Positions 1 through 7,590 of a stretch of DNA of 16,998 bases are shown piece after piece. Source of the stretch: an uncultured archaeon (lineage in GTDB: Archaea; Thermoproteota; Nitrososphaeria; Nitrososphaerales; Nitrosopumilaceae). The notes beneath the pieces were generated by a model, which saw only the letters and a program-made list of their open reading frames with translations, had not been told where the DNA came from and ran no database searches. The stretch's first letter is position 1. Each line of letters starts with the position of its first letter. The stretch covers positions 1 through 16,998 of the forward strand of contig CATMRH010000018.1 of NCBI GenBank assembly GCA_950073955.1, given 5' to 3'. Position numbers and translations under genes: made by a program.

Positions 1-35
1 CTAAAAGAATTTCTTACTCATCTAAAACAGGAACT
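1..35. other. Left window edge, no feature
   Basis: The first 35 bases follow the stop of the 103-aa minus-strand gene. Only frames of fewer than 10 codons are present on the minus strand, so nothing is called here. The tetrapyrrole cluster may continue beyond the edge. Confidence 0.5.
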
Positions 36-347
36 TTAGCCATAATCCACATATCTGTCATATCGCTTTTCAACATCTTCATTTTCTCCTGATATTATCT
101 TCTCGTATGCATCATTTTTTCTCAATTCAATATACTTGCAAATCGCTACAAATTCTTCTTCTTTTGGATAAGAGTAAAAGACTGGCTCAATCATCTTTAG
201 ATATTCGAGAACTTTCTCTCGATATTCTTCTCTTGTGGGCGTTTTGATTCCTTTCATTCTGAACCAAATAACTGCCCAACTTGAGCCTACAATATGTGGC
301 AATTGATCAAATGCTCTTTGAATCTCATAACGTTCGTCGTTTCTCAT
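36..347 (-). CDS. Conserved-looking hypothetical protein downstream of hemB
   Basis: A 103-aa soluble, charged, mostly helical protein that I do not recognise. It has no signal peptide or membrane segment. Aromatic residues cluster in the first half (SSWAVIWFRMKG, about residues 22-33) and the C-terminus is rich in Glu, Asp and Tyr. Its ATG (345-347) overlaps the TGA stop of hemB (344-346) as ATGA, so translation is probably coupled to hemB and it sits last in the tetrapyrrole cluster within this window. That position suggests, but does not show, a role linked to haem or siroheme synthesis. Codon use and AT-richness match its neighbours. I am confident it is a real gene and give no function. 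Confidence 0.8.
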   Translation of the reverse strand: MRNDERYEIQRAFDQLPHIVGSSWAVIWFRMKGIKTPTREEYREKVLEYLKMIEPVFYSYPKEEEFVAICKYIELRKNDAYEKIISGENEDVEKRYDRYVDYG

Positions 348-1324
348 GATTCTTGAAGAAACCTTGAGGCTGATTTTGCAAAATATGTTACTATCATGTC
401 AGCTCCAGCTCTTTTAATTGAGTATAGAATCTCGTCCGTAATGTCTTTTTCATTTACATAACCTAGTTGCGAAGCAGCTTTTACCATTGCATACTCCCCA
501 GAAACACTATATGCTGCCACAGGAATATTGAATCTTCTTCTTGTCTCTGCTATTAAATCCAAGTAAGCTAATGCTGGTTTAATCATTACAATGTCTACTC
601 CTTCATCAATGTCTGTCTCTACTTCCAGCATTGCTTCTCTAGCATTTGTATATGGAACTTGGTATGTTTTTCTGTCTCCAAACTTTGGTGCACATTCCGC
701 GGCATCTCTAAATGGTGCATAAAAGTTTGAACGATGTTTAGCTGAATGTGACATTATTGAAACATCTTTGAATCCTTCTTCGTCAAGTGCCTTTCTAATT
801 GCAGCAACTTGGCCGTCCATCATTGCAGATGGTGATACAGTATCAACTCCTGCTTTTGCTTGACTGACAGCAATCTTCGCAAGTGTGCCAAGACTAGTAT
901 CATTATCGATCTTATCTCCTTGAATTATTCCACAATGTCCAGTAGATGTAAACTGACATAGACAAACATCTGCCATTATCACTATTTTATCTCCAAAATT
1001 TTGTCTGATCTGAACAATTGCCTTTTGAACAATTCCATTATCATCAAATGCAGAAGATCCTGCTTCGTCTTTTTTAGTTGGAATTCCAAAAAGCATGATT
1101 GCAGGAATTCCTAAATCAGTAATGGTTCCAACTTCATCATTAATGTCATCTAAAGGAAGTCGCTCAATTTCTGACATTGATTCTATCTTAACTCTGGTCT
1201 TAAGATCTTCTTGAACAAATACCGGACAAATGAAATCTTTTGAAGAAAGCGTGGTCTGTTGAACCAATTCTCTCATTTTTTCAGATGTTCTCAGTCTACG
1301 AAGACGTCTGGAAGGAAATGACAT
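344..1324 (-). CDS. hemB: Delta-aminolevulinic acid dehydratase (porphobilinogen synthase)
   Basis: HemB condenses two 5-aminolevulinate molecules to porphobilinogen in the cytoplasm, the second committed step of tetrapyrrole synthesis. The 326-aa length is typical. Family motifs visible: the cysteine-rich metal site DVCLCQFTSTGHCG (Cys121, Cys123, Cys131, indicating a zinc-type enzyme), the lysine in SHSAKHRS (Lys196), and the Schiff-base lysine in VMIKPALAYLD (Lys249). The ATG at 1322-1324 lies 31 bp after the hemA stop and has its own TATA-like box (1346-1353) centred 25.5 nt upstream, so it can be made from a leaderless mRNA as well as by read-through from hemA. Its stop overlaps the next gene by ATGA. 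The chain appears intact and the assignment is secure. Confidence 0.97.
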   Translation of the reverse strand: MSFPSRRLRRLRTSEKMRELVQQTTLSSKDFICPVFVQEDLKTRVKIESMSEIERLPLDDINDEVGTITDLGIPAIMLFGIPTKKDEAGSSAFDDNGIVQKAIVQIRQNFGDKIVIMADVCLCQFTSTGHCGIIQGDKIDNDTSLGTLAKIAVSQAKAGVDTVSPSAMMDGQVAAIRKALDEEGFKDVSIMSHSAKHRSNFYAPFRDAAECAPKFGDRKTYQVPYTNAREAMLEVETDIDEGVDIVMIKPALAYLDLIAETRRRFNIPVAAYSVSGEYAMVKAASQLGYVNEKDITDEILYSIKRAGADMIVTYFAKSASRFLQES

Positions 1325-1345
1325 GTTAGAAATTCTCTTTAGGTA

Positions 1346-1353
1346 AAATATAA
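1346..1353 (-). promoter_or_regulatory. TATA-like promoter of hemB
   Basis: TTATATTT on the minus strand is centred 25.5 nt before the hemB ATG. It overlaps the junction with the hemA stop codon (1356), so hemB probably has an internal operon promoter giving a leaderless transcript. Assigned from spacing and sequence only. Confidence 0.55.
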
Positions 1354-1355
1354 TC

Positions 1356-2621
1356 CTAATCTACCTGGTTCTGTTTTTTATAGTCAAACAGTTTGCTTGC
1401 TATCTCTACTACCTCCGGTTTGCCTTGCTCTGATGCTTTTCTGATATTGTTCATTGGAGTTGAAACAATACTCTCAACAACTGCCTTTGTTAATTCCTCA
1501 ATAATTTTGATCTTCTTCTCATCTTTTTCACCAAGCATTTGAAGTGCTTTTTGCAATTCTTTTTCTCTAAGATATTCTATGCTCTTGAATACATCTTTTA
1601 CAAGTGGTTCTGCATCTAGTCTTTTCATTGAGGCTTCTAATACACATACTTCCTCATTAATTATATTTTCAATGGTTTTCACTTTGTTTAATCGTGCATT
1701 CATATTCTTTTCAACCATCTCTGCAATTTGGTCAAGATTCATCAATTTCACACCGCTAACAGTTGCAACTTTCTCATCTACTGTTCTTGGATTTGATAAA
1801 TCTAAAATCATCATTCCTTTGTTCTTATCTTTCATGGCTTCAATGATTCTTTCATGTGTTACAAGAAAATATGGTGCTGTTGTTGCCACAAACAACACAT
1901 TATAATTTTCAAATCCTGAAAGCACTTTTTCAAATTTAATTGGGTTTCCTCCCATTGTCTCACAAAATGCATGTGATCTTTGAATAGTTCTGCTTGCCAC
2001 ATCAAAGGCATATCCTCTTCTTTGTAATGATTTTGCAACAAGAGTAGATACTTCTCCAGTTCCAATCAACAAAATTTTCTTTGTCTTTAATTCATCAATA
2101 TTTTCTTCAGCAAGCTTTACTGCTATAGACCCCACTGAAATCCCACCGCTGCCAATTCCACTAGAGTTTCTAATCCTAGTACCAATTCTAATTGCCTTAT
2201 CAAATAAAGTATTGAGATGTTGTCCCGATGCTTTTATTTTTCTAGCAGAAGTAATGGAATTTTTTATCTGACCAAGAATCTGCTCTTCACCTAACACCAT
2301 GGAGTCTAACCCTGATGTTAATTTTAACAGATGATGTAGTGCCTCTTTATTTTCAACAAACTCCAAGTTTTCATTAAATATCTCTTCCTCAAGTCCAGTA
2401 AGTGATGCCCACGTCTTCTTGATTTTGTCGAGATCATATGTTTTTGATTTACCAAACAACTCAATTCTGTTACATGTTTGAATAATTACACATTCATCTA
2501 GTCCTGAGTGCTTTTTGAATTGCTCATATGCATTTTCCACATCTTTTATTGTAAACTTTTCAAGAATGTGGATTGGTGAATTACGAAAAGTTACACGTGC
2601 ATTGATGATATTTTGATTCAT
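1356..2621 (-). CDS. hemA: Glutamyl-tRNA reductase
   Basis: HemA reduces the glutamate on Glu-tRNA(Glu) to glutamate-1-semialdehyde with NADPH, starting C5-type tetrapyrrole synthesis. Seen here: the catalytic-cysteine motif QTCNRIELFG (Cys50 from the start used here), the family signature GLDSMVLGEEQILGQ (about 104-118), the nucleotide-binding segment LLIGTGEVS (about 184-192) with the following DLSNPR loop, and a C-terminal helical dimerisation region. A TTG at 2627 gives two extra residues. I chose the ATG at 2619-2621 because it overlaps the TGA of the upstream precorrin-2 dehydrogenase (2618-2620) as ATGA, the same coupling seen between hemB and its follower. Length is 421 aa, normal for the family. 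GSA aminotransferase (HemL), its partner, is not in the window. Confidence 0.97.
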   Translation of the reverse strand: MNQNIINARVTFRNSPIHILEKFTIKDVENAYEQFKKHSGLDECVIIQTCNRIELFGKSKTYDLDKIKKTWASLTGLEEEIFNENLEFVENKEALHHLLKLTSGLDSMVLGEEQILGQIKNSITSARKIKASGQHLNTLFDKAIRIGTRIRNSSGIGSGGISVGSIAVKLAEENIDELKTKKILLIGTGEVSTLVAKSLQRRGYAFDVASRTIQRSHAFCETMGGNPIKFEKVLSGFENYNVLFVATTAPYFLVTHERIIEAMKDKNKGMMILDLSNPRTVDEKVATVSGVKLMNLDQIAEMVEKNMNARLNKVKTIENIINEEVCVLEASMKRLDAEPLVKDVFKSIEYLREKELQKALQMLGEKDEKKIKIIEELTKAVVESIVSTPMNNIRKASEQGKPEVVEIASKLFDYKKQNQVD

Positions 2622-3271
2622 TTCCAATTCTTCAGTATTGTAATGGCTCGCCTTTCAGCTTTTTTTAACTGACCGTCTTTTATTAACTGTTCAACCTTAT
2701 TGTCAGTTATAATACTACGTAGGTATTCTCTTCTTTGAGTTTGAGTGGGAATGATTTCTTTTGCTAGTTTTCTTGCGATCTTTTGAATCTTGATTTGATC
2801 AATGTCTTCTTTTGTGATAATCTTCTTGAATATTTTCTCTGATTGAATTCTAATCTTCTTTGACATCGCTGGACTACGACCACCTGTAAAAATTGCAATC
2901 TGAATCATATTTTCAAAATCAATTATTGCAGGATTTGAAAAGTCACTGTCTTCTGGATTATCAGAACTATACACAATTATCTTGTTTCTTTTCGCACTAT
3001 TGATAATTTTTTGATTAAGATTTTTGTCATTGGTGGTTGTAATTATCATATTTGGTTTGAGTTTTGAAATAAATTTTGTATCCTGAATTTTTTGTTTTTT
3101 CAATTTAATTTTCTTTGCTTTTACTAATTTGTTAATTTGCGAGTTAACAGAATCACTGATTACTATAATTTCACAATCTTGCTTTAGCAAGGAATTAATT
3201 CTTTTTTGTGCCTCATTTCCACCACCTACGACAATTACTGTTTTATCATGAAGGTTTAGATCAACTATCAT
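2618..3271 (-). CDS. Precorrin-2 dehydrogenase / sirohydrochlorin ferrochelatase-type protein (CysG N-terminal/Met8 family)
   Basis: This 217-aa protein matches the single-domain precorrin-2 dehydrogenase family (CysG N-terminal part, SirC, Met8p), which oxidises precorrin-2 to sirohydrochlorin with NAD; some members also insert iron. Seen here: an N-terminal beta strand followed by VVGGGNEAQKR (about 14-24, dinucleotide-binding loop), ITTTNDKNLN (about 77-86), an Asp-rich active-site segment SSDNPEDSDFSNPA (about 102-115), and FTGGRSPAMSKKIR (about 128-141), a family hallmark. It is Lys/Ile rich, as expected at low GC. The ATG at 3269-3271 has a TATA-like box 26.5 nt upstream. First gene of the hem cluster, coupled to hemA by ATGA. 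Its product feeds the siroheme decarboxylase encoded divergently. Ferrochelatase activity cannot be judged from sequence. Confidence 0.9.
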   Translation of the reverse strand: MIVDLNLHDKTVIVVGGGNEAQKRINSLLKQDCEIIVISDSVNSQINKLVKAKKIKLKKQKIQDTKFISKLKPNMIITTTNDKNLNQKIINSAKRNKIIVYSSDNPEDSDFSNPAIIDFENMIQIAIFTGGRSPAMSKKIRIQSEKIFKKIITKEDIDQIKIQKIARKLAKEIIPTQTQRREYLRSIITDNKVEQLIKDGQLKKAERRAITILKNWK

Positions 3272-3293
3272 CGATCAAAAGGACTTGAGTTTC

Positions 3294-3301
3294 TATTTAT
3301 G
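3294..3301 (-). promoter_or_regulatory. TATA-like promoter of the tetrapyrrole operon
   Basis: CATAAATA on the minus strand is centred 26.5 nt before the ATG of the precorrin-2 dehydrogenase, which fits a leaderless transcript. The adjoining GTATTAAA (3301-3308) on the plus strand could serve the divergent decarboxylase, so this 70-100 bp gap probably holds two back-to-back promoters. Confidence 0.5.
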
Positions 3302-3374
3302 TATTAAAAATCAACGCGTAAAATCCCAGCTACATTTTTAATTGAACAGACAAGTTACTGACATATTGACTTCC

Positions 3375-4391
3375 ATGGATGAATTGGATAAAGAACTCCT
3401 TAATGAAATTCAATCAACATTTCCACTTGTAACAAGACCTTTTGATGCAATTGCTAAAAAATTTGATACTACTCCCAAAATTATCAAAGAACATCTAAAT
3501 AATCTAAAGAAAGTTGGAATTCTAAGACAACTCAGTGCAATTTTTGATACCAGAAAGCTAGGTTACACAAGTTCTCTAGTTGCAATGGAGATTGAACATG
3601 ATAAACTAGAATATGTTGCAAGTCAAATTAATCGCCATCCTGGCGTTAGCCATAACTATGAACGTGAACATCAGTTTAATCTTTGGTTTACTTTGGCTGT
3701 TCCACCTGGTGCAGATTTGAAGACAGAGATTGACAAGTTTAACGTACTAAAGGGAATCAAAAAGGTAAGAATGCTTCCTACTCTACAACTATTCAAGATT
3801 GGTGTAAAACTAGACATGGTAGATGAAAAGAAACATGAGATTGCTCCTACTGAAGAGAAAAAAGTGATTAAAAATGTAAAATTTGAACCCACTGAACAAG
3901 ACAAAGACTTTATCCGTGAATTACAAAAAGACATGGAAATTATTGATGAACCATTTGTAAAGGCTGCAAAAAATCTTGGAATTACTGAAAATGAATTGTT
4001 TGAAAAAATGAAACATTATGAAGATATTGGAGTGATGAGAAGATTTGCAGCAATCTTAAGACATAGACAAATTGGATTTACTGCAAATGGAATGATAGTT
4101 TGGAAAGTTCCTGAAGATAGAATATCAGAAGTTGGAGAAAAGCTAGGTGCGTTTCCTCAGGTTAGTCATTGCTATGAGAGACCTACATATGCTGACTGGC
4201 CATACAATGTCTTTTCAATGATTCATTGTAAAACTCATGATGAGGCACATGAGGTAGCAAAGACAATACAAGATCAAATCAAAGTTCCTGATTATGATAT
4301 CCTCTTTAGTTCTCGTGAATTCAAAAAAGTACGAGTTGAATATTTCGTAGAAAAGTCCTTTACTTTAGAAGAAACAATTCCTATTTCTTAA
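3375..4391 (+). CDS. ahbA-ahbB: Siroheme decarboxylase, fused AhbA-AhbB (NirD/L/G/H-like, Lrp/AsnC fold)
   Basis: Two tandem Lrp/AsnC-like modules in one 338-aa chain, about residues 1-145 and 170-325. Both resemble siroheme decarboxylase subunits (AhbA/AhbB, NirDLGH), which remove two acetate carboxylates from siroheme to give 12,18-didecarboxysiroheme, on the way to haem or haem d1. Module 1 shows a winged-helix start (MDELDKELLNEIQ), GILRQLSAIFDTRKLGY, and the His-rich HNYEREHQFNLWF (93-105). Module 2 shows GVMRRFAAILRHRQIGF (219-235) and HCYERPTYADWPYNVF (265-280), strong family signatures that ordinary Lrp regulators lack. A TTG at 3342 would add 11 residues; I chose the ATG at 3375 because MDELDKELL matches the usual family start. 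It is divergent from the hem cluster, so the gap may be co-regulated. Annotation as an AsnC regulator would be misleading. Confidence 0.85.
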   Translation: MDELDKELLNEIQSTFPLVTRPFDAIAKKFDTTPKIIKEHLNNLKKVGILRQLSAIFDTRKLGYTSSLVAMEIEHDKLEYVASQINRHPGVSHNYEREHQFNLWFTLAVPPGADLKTEIDKFNVLKGIKKVRMLPTLQLFKIGVKLDMVDEKKHEIAPTEEKKVIKNVKFEPTEQDKDFIRELQKDMEIIDEPFVKAAKNLGITENELFEKMKHYEDIGVMRRFAAILRHRQIGFTANGMIVWKVPEDRISEVGEKLGAFPQVSHCYERPTYADWPYNVFSMIHCKTHDEAHEVAKTIQDQIKVPDYDILFSSREFKKVRVEYFVEKSFTLEETIPIS

Positions 4392-4726
4392 AATTCATTT
4401 TCATCATGTCCAACCACATGAATTGTGCAAAAATACTGATCATTCATGTTACAATAGTATAGAGAATTTTCACCACATATTTTGCATGGCGGTTTTTCGT
4501 CTAACTCTGATAGTTTTGTATGATACATCTTACTTTTACTAGTGATGCTAGAATTCTTGTAAATTCTTGTCAGATTCGCATAGTATTCAAGTTCTCTAGG
4601 GTTTAGCGACTGTTTGTTTTTAATTTTTTTAATAATTGCTTCCCATTTTTTATACTCGCCAATTTTGGCAAGCTTCATTCTTTCTATGACTTCTAATGTT
4701 TTTTGTGAATCTATTGGTATTGCCAT
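4388..4726 (-). CDS. Small protein with C-terminal zinc-finger-like motif
   Basis: A 112-aa protein with a helical, Lys-rich N-terminal part (about 1-75) and a C-terminal cluster of metal-type ligands: CKIC at about 81-84, a Cys about 10 residues on, then FCTIHVVGHDENEF at the end. The spacing C-x2-C-x9-C-x7-C-x2-H-x3-H suggests a small treble-clef or HIT/B-box-like zinc site; this is inference. Its TAA overlaps the TAA of the convergent siroheme decarboxylase in the palindrome TTAA (4388-4391), so neither gene has 3' spacer. The ATG follows the aldo/keto reductase stop by 7 bp with no separate TATA box, so the two are probably co-transcribed. Function unknown. Confidence 0.8.
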   Translation of the reverse strand: MAIPIDSQKTLEVIERMKLAKIGEYKKWEAIIKKIKNKQSLNPRELEYYANLTRIYKNSSITSKSKMYHTKLSELDEKPPCKICGENSLYYCNMNDQYFCTIHVVGHDENEF

Positions 4727-4733
4727 CTGATGG

Positions 4734-5732
4734 TTAATTTGCTTGAGGTGTTGCCTTTAATTCATACGAAGGCCATGTATTGTATAATTCATCAATCTCT
4801 TTCATATCTGAAGTTGAAATGTATTTTCCATCTGTCATTTCTGCATAATTAATAATTTCTTCTTCACTGATCATTGTAGGAAATACTGACGCAAATCCTT
4901 TCTTTGTCATGATAAACTTCATTGCCAATTCTGTTATGCTCAATCCATTTCTTTCTGCAATGGGTCTGAGTAGTTCAACTTTTTCTAATGATGCCTTAAT
5001 CCATTCTCCTTTTCTTACTGATCTATGATCCTTTTCATCAATCTTAGTATCTGCATTTACTTTTCCTGTTAGTATTCCTGATGCTTCTGGAACTCTAACT
5101 AAAATTCCAACATTTTTTTCCTCAGCTTTTCTTAATAATTCATTTCCTGGAGTTTGTTCTAAAATATTGTAAACTGTTTGAACTGCACTTAGATTTGGTC
5201 TATCCATCGCTTCTAGACCTTCTTGTGTCCAACCAATTGCCGGACCTAATGCTATTTGATATGTTTTGATAGTTTCATCTGCAACGAAACTATCAAGTAC
5301 ATTAAAAATTGAATCATCTCTTATGTGGTTAAGTTTTGGATTATGCAAACCATACATGTCAAGATGATCTGTTTGTAGTCTCTCTAAACTATTCCTTAAT
5401 GCCATTCTTGTAAAATCTTCATCAAATTTCTGTGGAAGCTCAGTGTGTCCAATTTGCTCCACTCCTTCAAAATCATAACCATACTTTGTAGAAATAACAA
5501 CCTCGTCTCTCATATCTTTAAAAACTTCACCAATCAATCTCTCACTTTTTCCTTTACCGTACATATCTCCTGTCTCAAAGAAATTAATTCCCACATCGTA
5601 TGCTTTTTTGAGCATTCTTTTTGCTTCATCTTCTTCAATCTTCTTGCCCCACCAATCAAGCGCAATAGCCCATGCTCCAAATCCTAATTCTGATACTTTG
5701 ATGTCTGTTTTTCCTAGTTTATTGTAATTCAT
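4734..5732 (-). CDS. Aldo/keto reductase family protein
   Basis: A TIM-barrel NAD(P)H-dependent oxidoreductase of 332 aa. The start at ATG 5730-5732 gives MNYNKLGKTDIKVSELGFG, the usual family N-terminus; a TTG at 5747 would add five residues with no support. Visible: the active-site segment NFFETGDMYGKGKSE (about 50-64), the catalytic lysine in STKYG (Lys83), and the His in LDMYGLHNP (His130). In most members the first motif reads FFDTA..YG, so the catalytic Asp position appears to be Glu53 here while Tyr58 is kept. C-terminally, the family Ser-rich cofactor pocket is not obvious to me. Substrate unknown. The gene is followed by the small zinc-finger gene in a likely two-gene unit. Confidence 0.92.
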   Translation of the reverse strand: MNYNKLGKTDIKVSELGFGAWAIALDWWGKKIEEDEAKRMLKKAYDVGINFFETGDMYGKGKSERLIGEVFKDMRDEVVISTKYGYDFEGVEQIGHTELPQKFDEDFTRMALRNSLERLQTDHLDMYGLHNPKLNHIRDDSIFNVLDSFVADETIKTYQIALGPAIGWTQEGLEAMDRPNLSAVQTVYNILEQTPGNELLRKAEEKNVGILVRVPEASGILTGKVNADTKIDEKDHRSVRKGEWIKASLEKVELLRPIAERNGLSITELAMKFIMTKKGFASVFPTMISEEEIINYAEMTDGKYISTSDMKEIDELYNTWPSYELKATPQAN

Positions 5733-5800
5733 TTTTCTGCATTTCAATTTGAAATTTCATCATTTATGTTTATCCAAGATTTGCATCGTTGATATTTGGA

Positions 5801-5808
5801 TTTTATAA
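5801..5808 (-). promoter_or_regulatory. Candidate TATA box of the aldo/keto reductase gene
   Basis: TTATAAAA on the minus strand lies between the chlorite dismutase-family stop (5830) and the reductase. Transcription would start near 5778, giving a leader of about 45 nt. This is unlike the leaderless promoters elsewhere in the window. A weaker box near 5768 is an alternative. Confidence 0.35.
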
Positions 5809-5829
5809 GGAAAATATTTTATGATAACT

Positions 5830-6504
5830 CTAGCCCATACTTGTAATTAGAGGTATGATATCTTTTTTGACGCATACAATCATTGGAATATCGTTTTTAA
5901 CATATGTTGAGACTTGTGTTTCTCTCAAATCCATGATAAGATCTTGAAAATCTCTAATATCATCTACTTCAAATGCTAACACGAAATCCTCATCATGAAT
6001 CCCAAAAGAGTACGTTGTGTTAAGTACAACTTGTGGATATCTCTTGCTAACTTGAATATGTTCATCCATTATTTGTTGGCGTTTTTCCTTCGGTAATAGA
6101 TACCACTCTCTTGTTTTTGTGAATGGATAAACAATTACGTATTTTTTTGGTTCATTTCCTGTCACAAATCCGTGAGTCTTTGCATCTTTTGCATAAATTG
6201 ATGGTCGTGTACATGACAAGTATGTAATAGATGGTATGATGTATTTCCCAAATACTGTTTTGTATAATTTCTCAATAACTACTTGAATTTCTTCAACTGT
6301 CTTTGCTGCAAACCAAAACAAAAAGTCTGTATCGTCTCTTAATCCTAGATTTGAATAAGATCTAAACATTATCCCTGAGTTTTTAATTATATTTTCAACT
6401 TCTTTTGCAGATTCTTCTTTTGCCAAGTCTGCCATCCATCTCCATTTAGGATCTACTTTGAAAAATGAGAAATTGAAATAGTATTGATCATTATCTTCTG
6501 ACAT
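5830..6504 (-). CDS. Chlorite dismutase / coproheme decarboxylase (ChdC/HemQ) superfamily protein
   Basis: A 224-aa cytoplasmic dimeric alpha-beta-barrel protein with two ferredoxin-like halves (about 1-110 and 120-220). Family features: VIVYPFTKTREWYLLPKEKR (Tyr126 matches the catalytic tyrosine of coproheme decarboxylases), IMDEHIQVSKRYP (His149 in the position of the proximal haem ligand), and TTYSFGIHDEDFVLAFEVDD (about 163-182). Known members either dismutate chlorite or decarboxylate Fe-coproporphyrin III to haem b. Tyr126 plus the nearby siroheme-route genes favour a haem-synthesis role, possibly replacing AhbD for the last step; that is inference. The distal position usually Arg in true chlorite dismutases appears to be Asn162 by my alignment. 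A TATA box sits 26.5 nt before the ATG. Confidence 0.88.
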   Translation of the reverse strand: MSEDNDQYYFNFSFFKVDPKWRWMADLAKEESAKEVENIIKNSGIMFRSYSNLGLRDDTDFLFWFAAKTVEEIQVVIEKLYKTVFGKYIIPSITYLSCTRPSIYAKDAKTHGFVTGNEPKKYVIVYPFTKTREWYLLPKEKRQQIMDEHIQVSKRYPQVVLNTTYSFGIHDEDFVLAFEVDDIRDFQDLIMDLRETQVSTYVKNDIPMIVCVKKDIIPLITSMG

Positions 6505-6526
6505 GTTTTCTCCAATTTTGAAACCC

Positions 6527-6534
6527 TATTTAAA
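6527..6534 (-). promoter_or_regulatory. TATA box of the chlorite dismutase-family gene
   Basis: TTTAAATA on the minus strand is a near-consensus archaeal box centred 26.5 nt before the ATG at 6504, which predicts a leaderless mRNA. Confidence 0.6.
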
Positions 6535-6550
6535 CAAAAAACTAAATTCT

Positions 6551-6763
6551 TTATTGTAAAATTTCTACAATCTTTTTGCTTGATTTATGGCCTGATTTTA
6601 TCTGAACAAGCATAGTTGATACTCCCAAATGTTTTGCTAGTTTCTTAATGATTTCTTTATTAGCCTCTCCTTTGACTGGTTTTGATTTAATTCCAATGTT
6701 AATTTGATTATCTTTTATTTCTAGAAATTCTTTAGAAAATTCTACTTGAACTTTGTAAATCAA
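6551..6763 (-). CDS. DUF167 (UPF0235/YggU) family protein
   Basis: A 70-aa protein with the compact DUF167 pattern: a strand, then IGIKSKPVKGEANKEIIKKLAKHLGV (about 23-48) and QIKSGHKSSKKIVEI near the end. The PxxGxAN-type and SGxxSxxK-type motifs are the family hallmark. Function is unknown across the family. The start is TTG at 6763: an in-frame stop lies at 6788-6790, no ATG precedes the conserved region, and a TATA-like box (6786-6793) is centred 26.5 nt upstream, so a leaderless TTG start is well supported. It is 34 bp downstream of sufC but apparently has its own promoter. Confidence 0.9.
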   Translation of the reverse strand: MIYKVQVEFSKEFLEIKDNQINIGIKSKPVKGEANKEIIKKLAKHLGVSTMLVQIKSGHKSSKKIVEILQ

Positions 6764-6785
6764 TAGTTTTTTGAAAAAATGTTCT

Positions 6786-6793
6786 GTTTAAAT
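6786..6793 (-). promoter_or_regulatory. TATA-like box fixing the TTG start of the DUF167 gene
   Basis: ATTTAAAC on the minus strand is centred 26.5 nt before the TTG at 6763 and lies just after the sufC stop. It supports the unusual start codon and independent leaderless transcription. Confidence 0.5.
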
Positions 6794-6797
6794 TTGA

Positions 6798-7568
6798 TTA
6801 GGCTGTTTGTTTTATGGCCCACTCGTAGCCCTCTGCTTCTAGTTTATCTGCAAGTTTTGCATCACCTGTTTTGATGACTTTACCATCAGCAAATACATGC
6901 ACAAAGTCTAGTTTGTCTAAGAATTTTAGAATTCTAGCATAGTGAGTAATTATAATTGTAGTTGCCTTTTCGCCAGATACTTGACTAATTGCTTTTGCTA
7001 CTGCTTGAACCGCATCAATATCTAAACCTGAATCTGGTTCATCTAAAATTGCAATTTTTGGTCTTAACACTGCCATCTGTAAAACTTCTGCACGTTTCTT
7101 TTCTCCTCCTGAGAATCCTTCGTTGAGATATCTTGAAAGGAATTCTTCTTTTAACCCCACTTTCGCTAGATTTTCTTTTAGATATTTTTGAAATTCTCTT
7201 ACTGTAATGAAGACTTCTCTATCGTCTCCTTCAAGTGCTTTGCTTAAAGAGTTGTAAGCTGTTCTAAGAAAGTGAGAAAATCCTACACCTGAAACTTCAG
7301 TTGGGTATTGAAATCCTAAGAATAATCCCTTCTTTGCTCTTTCATCTGCCTTTAAACCTAAAATGCTTTCACCATCAATCAAAATATCTCCTTGAGTAAC
7401 TTTGTATTTTGGATGTCCAAGTAGTGTGTAAGCTAGTGTACTTTTTCCTGAACCATTTGGTCCCATTATGGCATGTACTTGTCCGGGACCTGTCTTTAGA
7501 TTAACTCCTTTGAGAATTTCTTTATCTCCTATTGAAACATGAAGATCTTTAATCTCTAATACTGCCAT
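6798..7568 (-). CDS. sufC: Fe-S cluster assembly ATPase SufC
   Basis: SufC is the cytosolic ABC-type ATPase of the SUF Fe-S scaffold and works with SufB/SufD. The 256-aa length is typical. Seen in order: Walker A GPNGSGKST (36-44), Q-loop GLFLGFQYP (Gln87), ABC signature FSGGEKKRAEV (152-162), Walker B AILDEPDSGLD (173-183) and H-loop ITHY (His209). SGLDIDA and the GFSGGEKKR form are characteristic of SufC rather than of transporter ATPases. There are no membrane segments. SufB and SufD are not adjacent in this window; the gene stands alone with a strong leaderless promoter (TATA 7591-7598). Fe-S supply fits the demand of radical-SAM haem enzymes and respiratory proteins. Secure assignment. 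Confidence 0.97.
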   Translation of the reverse strand: MAVLEIKDLHVSIGDKEILKGVNLKTGPGQVHAIMGPNGSGKSTLAYTLLGHPKYKVTQGDILIDGESILGLKADERAKKGLFLGFQYPTEVSGVGFSHFLRTAYNSLSKALEGDDREVFITVREFQKYLKENLAKVGLKEEFLSRYLNEGFSGGEKKRAEVLQMAVLRPKIAILDEPDSGLDIDAVQAVAKAISQVSGEKATTIIITHYARILKFLDKLDFVHVFADGKVIKTGDAKLADKLEAEGYEWAIKQTA

Positions 7569-7590
7569 GTTGCGCTCTATTTTGTTTCAC

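Noticed and set aside
2622..2627. TTG start of hemA two codons upstream
   Set aside because: The ATG at 2619-2621 overlaps the upstream stop as ATGA, matching the coupling used elsewhere in the cluster.
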